DNA of 64,000 bases from Punica granatum (Eukaryota > Streptophyta > Magnoliopsida > Myrtales > Lythraceae): positions 23,565,363 through 23,629,362 of the forward strand of contig NC_045130.1 of NCBI RefSeq assembly GCF_007655135.1. Reading direction: 5' to 3'. Under the pieces are notes generated by a model. It had not been told where the DNA came from. It saw only the letters and a program-made list of their open reading frames with translations, and searched no databases. The position numbers and the translations under genes were made by a program. Positions 60,585-64,000 of the stretch are shown here, one piece after another (position 1 is the stretch's first letter; each line of letters starts with the position of its first letter).

Positions 60585-61201
60585 TCGAGTTTGTAAGGGC
60601 GAAGGGTTCGAAGGATTCAACCTCCAAATGCATTGTTTTCTGTCTCCGTCGAGGAGTTGTGTCTGCTGCTCCCCTTTTGTCGGGGTTTGTTGATTTCTCA
60701 GAATTGGCGGCGTCGGAGTTTTAAATCTCGGCGGTGCATTGTTTTGTTCATTGGCAGGTTTTTCCTGCATCTTTTCTCTCTCTTCATTGGCGGGTTTTTC
60801 CTGCTTCTTTTCGCTCTGTTTTTTTTTTCCTTTGCAGCTGGGGTTTGTTTTGTGCCCCGTGTCTTTGTTTGAAACTCCTCGACTTTGTATCGCCGAGGCC
60901 ACTTTGGTGTGCTTCGCCTCGTGGAGACTCATTATGTGTTGCTAGCCCTATTTTGTGAGGACCGGCTTTCTTGGAAGTTTGACTCCCGTGCACTCGAAAG
61001 TTGAACTTCGTGTCATTTTCCCTTGCAATCTCTTCAGGTGAATTCCCCTATTGTCTAGAAGGAAAATACAAATTTGCCCTAGGGAATCAGTGGTCGGAGT
61101 TGTCTTGATTCTTGTTGTGGAGGAGGCCTGGACTTAATGTAAATGACCAGGAGCGTTCCAACGTCACTTGCTGGAGTGACCCACGATGGCGACCTCGGGG
61201 C

Positions 61202-61365
61202 GAACTTCAACCAGGGAGGCCCAGTGTACGTCGCTTGCCGAGGTTGTGTTGGCGCGAACTTCAACCGGGGATGCCCCAGTGTACGTCGCTTGGAAAAGTT
61301 GTGCTAGTGCGAACTTCAACCGGGGATGCCCCAGTGTACGTCGCTTGGAAATGCTTTTCGTGGGT
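61202..61365 (-). repeat. 54-55-bp repeat with GGGGATGCCCC hairpin, three copies
   Basis: Units start with GAACTTCAACC at 61202, 61256 and 61311. Copies two and three hold GGGGATGCCCC; copy one is changed to AGGGAGGCCCA. Confidence 0.8.
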
Positions 61366-62299
61366 GGATGATGTTCGAGGTGGTCTCGGTGCAAGCGTTG
61401 AACGCGAATGCTCTGGTCTTTTATCGTCGATGTGACTCGTGGTGGGCGATTTGTGCAACTGTCGCCCCTGGCCGTCTCATGTCGTCAATGTCAACTGAAA
61501 TCGTTGCGTTGATGGCATAAGGCTCGCTCAGTTGTTTTTGTCTTTAGCTTTGTAGGGGGTACCTCCGTGCCGAGCCCCTTCCCTGTCAAAGTATAAGGGA
61601 GGAGGCTCGAGAGGAGTTCTCGGAAAGGCGTGAGCCTGTGCATCATTCTTCGCCTGTGACCGGCGTGTCCCTGTAAAAGATGACAAAGAAGATAGTGTGT
61701 TAGGCGATTGTGCGGTGGAGTATGCGGTAAGAAATATGGGGTGGACCCATGGGAAAATCCCTTTTGTCCCGCACACGACCCATGGGGTGTCGCGTGTGGA
61801 TGACATTTGTTTCCGGGAATGTAGTCATCACCACTCTGGAGTGGTTAGACCATGACTGAGGTCACATAAGCATGTTTTCCCTAATTGCGAGTAGGCATGC
61901 GCAGCTGTCCTAGGGAAGGCTCGAGAAGCCGAGTCCCACGAGGACAGGTGAGTCGAACAGGTCCAACAGAACTGATAGGGCGTCTTCGAGACTGTCCTAA
62001 TGCTCCATTGAAGGATTTGTTCATGTCGGGAGCCCATTTGTGGGAATGCATTTGAATGAAAGCAACAGAGAGTTTAAAGAAAACTGCGCGTGTTGCCCCA
62101 GTGTTTAGTCGATGACCACAACGGAGGTGGATGAGATCCATTCTTAATCGGAGGCATGACCGTGCTGGTCTGCGATCGAGAGTTGGGTCATGCTCTGTTT
62201 GTGGAGCTGTCACTTTCTGTCTTTGTAGTGGAAAGATTAGACTTGCTCCTTGAAGTATCGCTTGGATGAATTTGTATCCAAGTCGATTTTGGATTTCAG

Positions 62300-62435
62300 A
62301 TGAGCCTGAAAGCAGTAAATGCGAGGCGTCAAAACCTGAAAGCAGTAAATGCGGGGCTGAAGCCCAAAAGCAGTAAATGCTGGGCGGAGGCCCGAAAGCA
62401 GTAAATGCAGAACTGAGGTCCGATGCAGTAAATGC
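62300..62435 (-). repeat. Short array with GAAAGCAGTAAATGC core
   Basis: Five copies of RAAGCAGTAAATGC-type units separated by small paired elements such as GGGCTGAAGCCC and GGGCGGAGGCCC. It shares the GAAAGCAGTAAA core and the hairpin design with the B array at 18755-19905. Confidence 0.7.
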
Positions 62436-63180
62436 ATGCTCGATAGGAAAATGCAAGAGATGTAAGAGCAAAGGTCAATGCTGAGGAATAGCGCAAGGCG
62501 CTGCTATGCAGTGACGCCGATTTGCTTGCGGTATTGCTCTATGGAGCAGGGATGTGGACTTAGTGTTGAAATCCCAAGGAGCTGGATGGATGGGAGACGT
62601 TTGTTGTCTCAATTGTGGTCGCTTAGTATTCAGGTTGTCTTCTTGTTGAGAATTTCCTGTAATGGGAAAAGAAAACCATGAAGGAGCATGAACCGTTCAG
62701 CATTTCAATGCAAGAGTATAGGGAAGCGATCTGGCCTGGTAGGTGTCGTGCGAGCACACCGAGAGACATGCATTGATACGTTGAGCAGGCAAGTATGAGT
62801 TGGTGTGAACATGCTTGGACATGTGTGAGGCGTGCTCGATCGCTGGTAGATGCGCTGGGTCACGCAGAGGGACGTGTGTCCGATCACGCAGTGACACTCT
62901 CTGTTAGGAAGAAGTTAGTGTTGGTTAACTTCGCCTGGGAAGGTTGATCGGCCCTCGGGCCACAGTTCGTCTTGCTGTGGAGGAAGGGTGAAGGCCGCGA
63001 GTGGCTTGCCCGCTAAAGTGGGCACGACTCGCCTATCGTGCGGGGTGGGTGGCCGGGCTGGACGGCCTCTGGTCATAGCACGTCTCGCCGTGGAGAGGTG
63101 AAGACCGCAAGTGGTCTACCCGCGAAGGTTGGCACAACTTGTCTATCGTGCGGAAATGCGTTGTAGCCGCAAGACAATAA

Positions 63181-63371
63181 ATATATCAAATGTATGTAAT
63201 GCGTGGGTTTTGAAAGCTAATGCTGTCGTTCGCATTGATTCAAAGAGTTTAAAATACAAAGCGGTTTGGAAAATAAATCCTTAAGTCGATCTTCCATCCC
63301 GCTCGGGGCACAAGTGAACATTGCCACGGAAAACACCAATTCCAGGTGAAAGTCTAGTGGAGATATCTATC
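63181..63371 (-). other. Spacer after ORF1 of E
   Basis: The part around TTTGAAAGCTAATGCTGTCG resembles the spacer of B (AGCTTTCAAAACACTAATGT). This marks where homology to the complete elements resumes. Confidence 0.5.
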
Positions 63372-64000
63372 CTAAGATGGGTGGGGACCTCCATGGGTCC
63401 TCTTCTTGGACCTCTCCAAGGTAGCGTTCGCACGTGCCAACTCCTGATCACGTCTCTGTAACTCGGCGCGTGCTTGGGCGAACTCCCTTTGAAGCTGGCG
63501 CTGATCGATGAGTTGCTCATCTTTCTCGGCGACCTCCCAACGAAGGCGGTCCCTCTCAGACCTGAGGCTAGTGAGTTCCGCTTGGACGGCGATGCTCGAA
63601 GTTGAGGGTGCCCCATATGGTGTGCTATCCTCAAGTTGTGGAGAGTCGGTGGAATCTTCGTGTACTAACGAACTCCGTCGATAGAAACAGAGGATGTACT
63701 CTTCCGTAGCCTGAAAATCCCGTTCATCCTTGGTAGGGTGTTCGGGAAAGTAAGGTAGCTCTGTGACCGCAGTGCGCCATGCGGATAGGACCTGTTGGAT
63801 ATCACTTTGGCAATCTACGGACGTCTGATCCTCCCGCCAAGTGTGTTCGAACCTAGTCCGTGCCGTGTCCTCGGGGACTGTCTGTAGGCTACCAAACTGC
63901 CTCATTACTCGCGACGGGAAGTAAGTGGTGTATCCCGCATGGCTCAAGAGTGGGATTCCGTTAAAATCATGGCATCTAAGGGCCATGGGTCCGGGTGGCA
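63372..64000 (-). CDS. ORF1 of E, C-terminal part (open at the window edge)
   Basis: The frame is open from the window edge (no stop upstream of the first visible Met at 63986) to THGGPHPS and a stop at 63372, about 209 codons. It aligns with ORF1 of B and D: GPMALRCHDFNGIPLLSHAGY against GPMIMGCPSIIGLPLISHLGS, VMRQFGSLQTVP against VIRQLGGLQDIP, and YFPEHPTKDERDF against YFPEHPTDEERAF. The last 80 residues are a charged coiled coil (TSLRSERDRLRWEVAEK). No stop or frameshift is visible, while the element has no gag-pol. The role is unknown; the N-terminal domain is outside the window. Confidence 0.8.
   Translation of the reverse strand, partial: PPGPMALRCHDFNGIPLLSHAGYTTYFPSRVMRQFGSLQTVPEDTARTRFEHTWREDQTSVDCQSDIQQVLSAWRTAVTELPYFPEHPTKDERDFQATEEYILCFYRRSSLVHEDSTDSPQLEDSTPYGAPSTSSIAVQAELTSLRSERDRLRWEVAEKDEQLIDQRQLQREFAQARAELQRRDQELARANATLERSKKRTHGGPHPS

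Larger units (their letters stand above)
60585..63180 (-). other. Non-coding sequence replacing gag-pol in E
   Basis: No match to the coding region of A, B or D. It includes two copies of TTCATTGGCRGGTTTTTCCTG (60757, 60784), a 54-55-bp repeat (61202-61365), a small array with the core GAAAGCAGTAAATGC (62300-62435) and a two-copy block of about 105 bp (62943-63152). Open frames such as 60932-60531 (minus) are Lys/Gln/Pro-rich and overlap trailer structure, so I do not call them genes. Confidence 0.55.
52531..64000 (-). mobile_element. Element E: non-autonomous Tat/Ogre derivative without gag-pol, inserted in D ORF1
   Basis: On the minus strand it shows the C-terminal part of ORF1 at the window edge, then about 5.3 kb of non-coding internal sequence, polypurine tract and a 5498-bp LTR. 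No reverse transcriptase, RNase H, integrase or gag motif is visible in any frame between 58044 and 63371. It retains trailer sequence homologous to D (from 59035) and the hairpin modules (60405-60565), and the post-ORF1 spacer. About 2.6 kb of unrelated sequence (roughly 60585-63180) stands where gag-pol should be. The last five bases before it, AAGTA, are the expected target duplication. Confidence 0.85.

Noticed and set aside
60531..60932. A 133-codon minus-strand frame rich in Lys, Gln and Pro in E
   Set aside because: It runs through a hairpin module and a short duplicated stretch, and has no recognisable domain or homologue in the window.
1..64000. A search for host genes, tRNA, rRNA or organelle DNA
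   Set aside because: Every long frame belongs to a retrotransposon or an LTR, and I saw no tRNA-like or rRNA-like sequence apart from the PBS.

Overview
The window is plant DNA, almost certainly eudicot heterochromatin, and it consists entirely of nested Ty3/gypsy LTR retrotransposons of the Tat/Ogre type. The lineage is shown by a plant-mobile-domain-like ORF1 upstream of gag, by two RNase H regions in pol, by a short intron between protease and reverse transcriptase, and by LTRs of 4.6 to 5.5 kb. I see no host gene, rRNA, tRNA or CRISPR array. The ORF1 and gag style reminds me of elements from Myrtales genomes such as pomegranate, but that is only an impression and I cannot name the species.

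Layout, with my own element names. A1 (+ strand, 1-6608) is an old gag-pro-pol truncated by the left edge. A2 (+, from 6609) starts abruptly at the end of A1 pol, with a 4584-bp LTR (6609-11192), PBS, ORF1 remnant and gag start. B (- strand, from 13265) interrupts A2 gag and has a complete 3' LTR (13265-18581), a 3' non-coding trailer, pol, gag, ORF1, PBS and the beginning of its 5' LTR (35628-36898). C (22534-27460, -) is a solo LTR inside B pol, with a perfect 5-bp target duplication. D (-, from 36899) interrupts the 5' LTR of B and has the best preserved coding region, with a single stop codon in pol. E (-, from 52531) interrupts D ORF1. It has a 5498-bp LTR and an ORF1 that is open as far as visible, but no gag or pol, so it looks like a non-autonomous derivative. 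The nesting A1 > A2 > B > D > E is five deep, and the right-hand ends of A2, B, D and E lie outside the window.

How the parts work together. Each complete element carries a TATA-like box in the LTR, a very long leader, a PBS of 19 nt, ORF1, then gag-pro spliced in frame to RT-RNase H-integrase, then a trailer and a GA-rich polypurine tract. Three elements (A1, B, D) independently predict the same phase-2 intron (195, 219 and 188 bp), which removes the gag-pro stop codon and joins pol in frame. Most stop codons in the older copies fit C-to-T or G-to-A changes at CG or CHG sites, as expected for long-methylated repeats.

The most unusual signal is RNA-structure-like. The trailers of B, D and E, and the LTRs of all elements, contain families of short stem-loops in which the linker or loop is kept while the stem sequence changes with preserved pairing (43.8-44.1 kb, 60.4-60.6 kb, 20.5-20.8 kb; the hairpin sets at 10.36, 14.24, 23.3, 37.66 and 53.3 kb; and the tandem arrays at 18.75-19.9, 42.5-43.2, 58.2-59.0 and 61.2 kb). 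All coordinates and homologies were read by eye, without alignment software.
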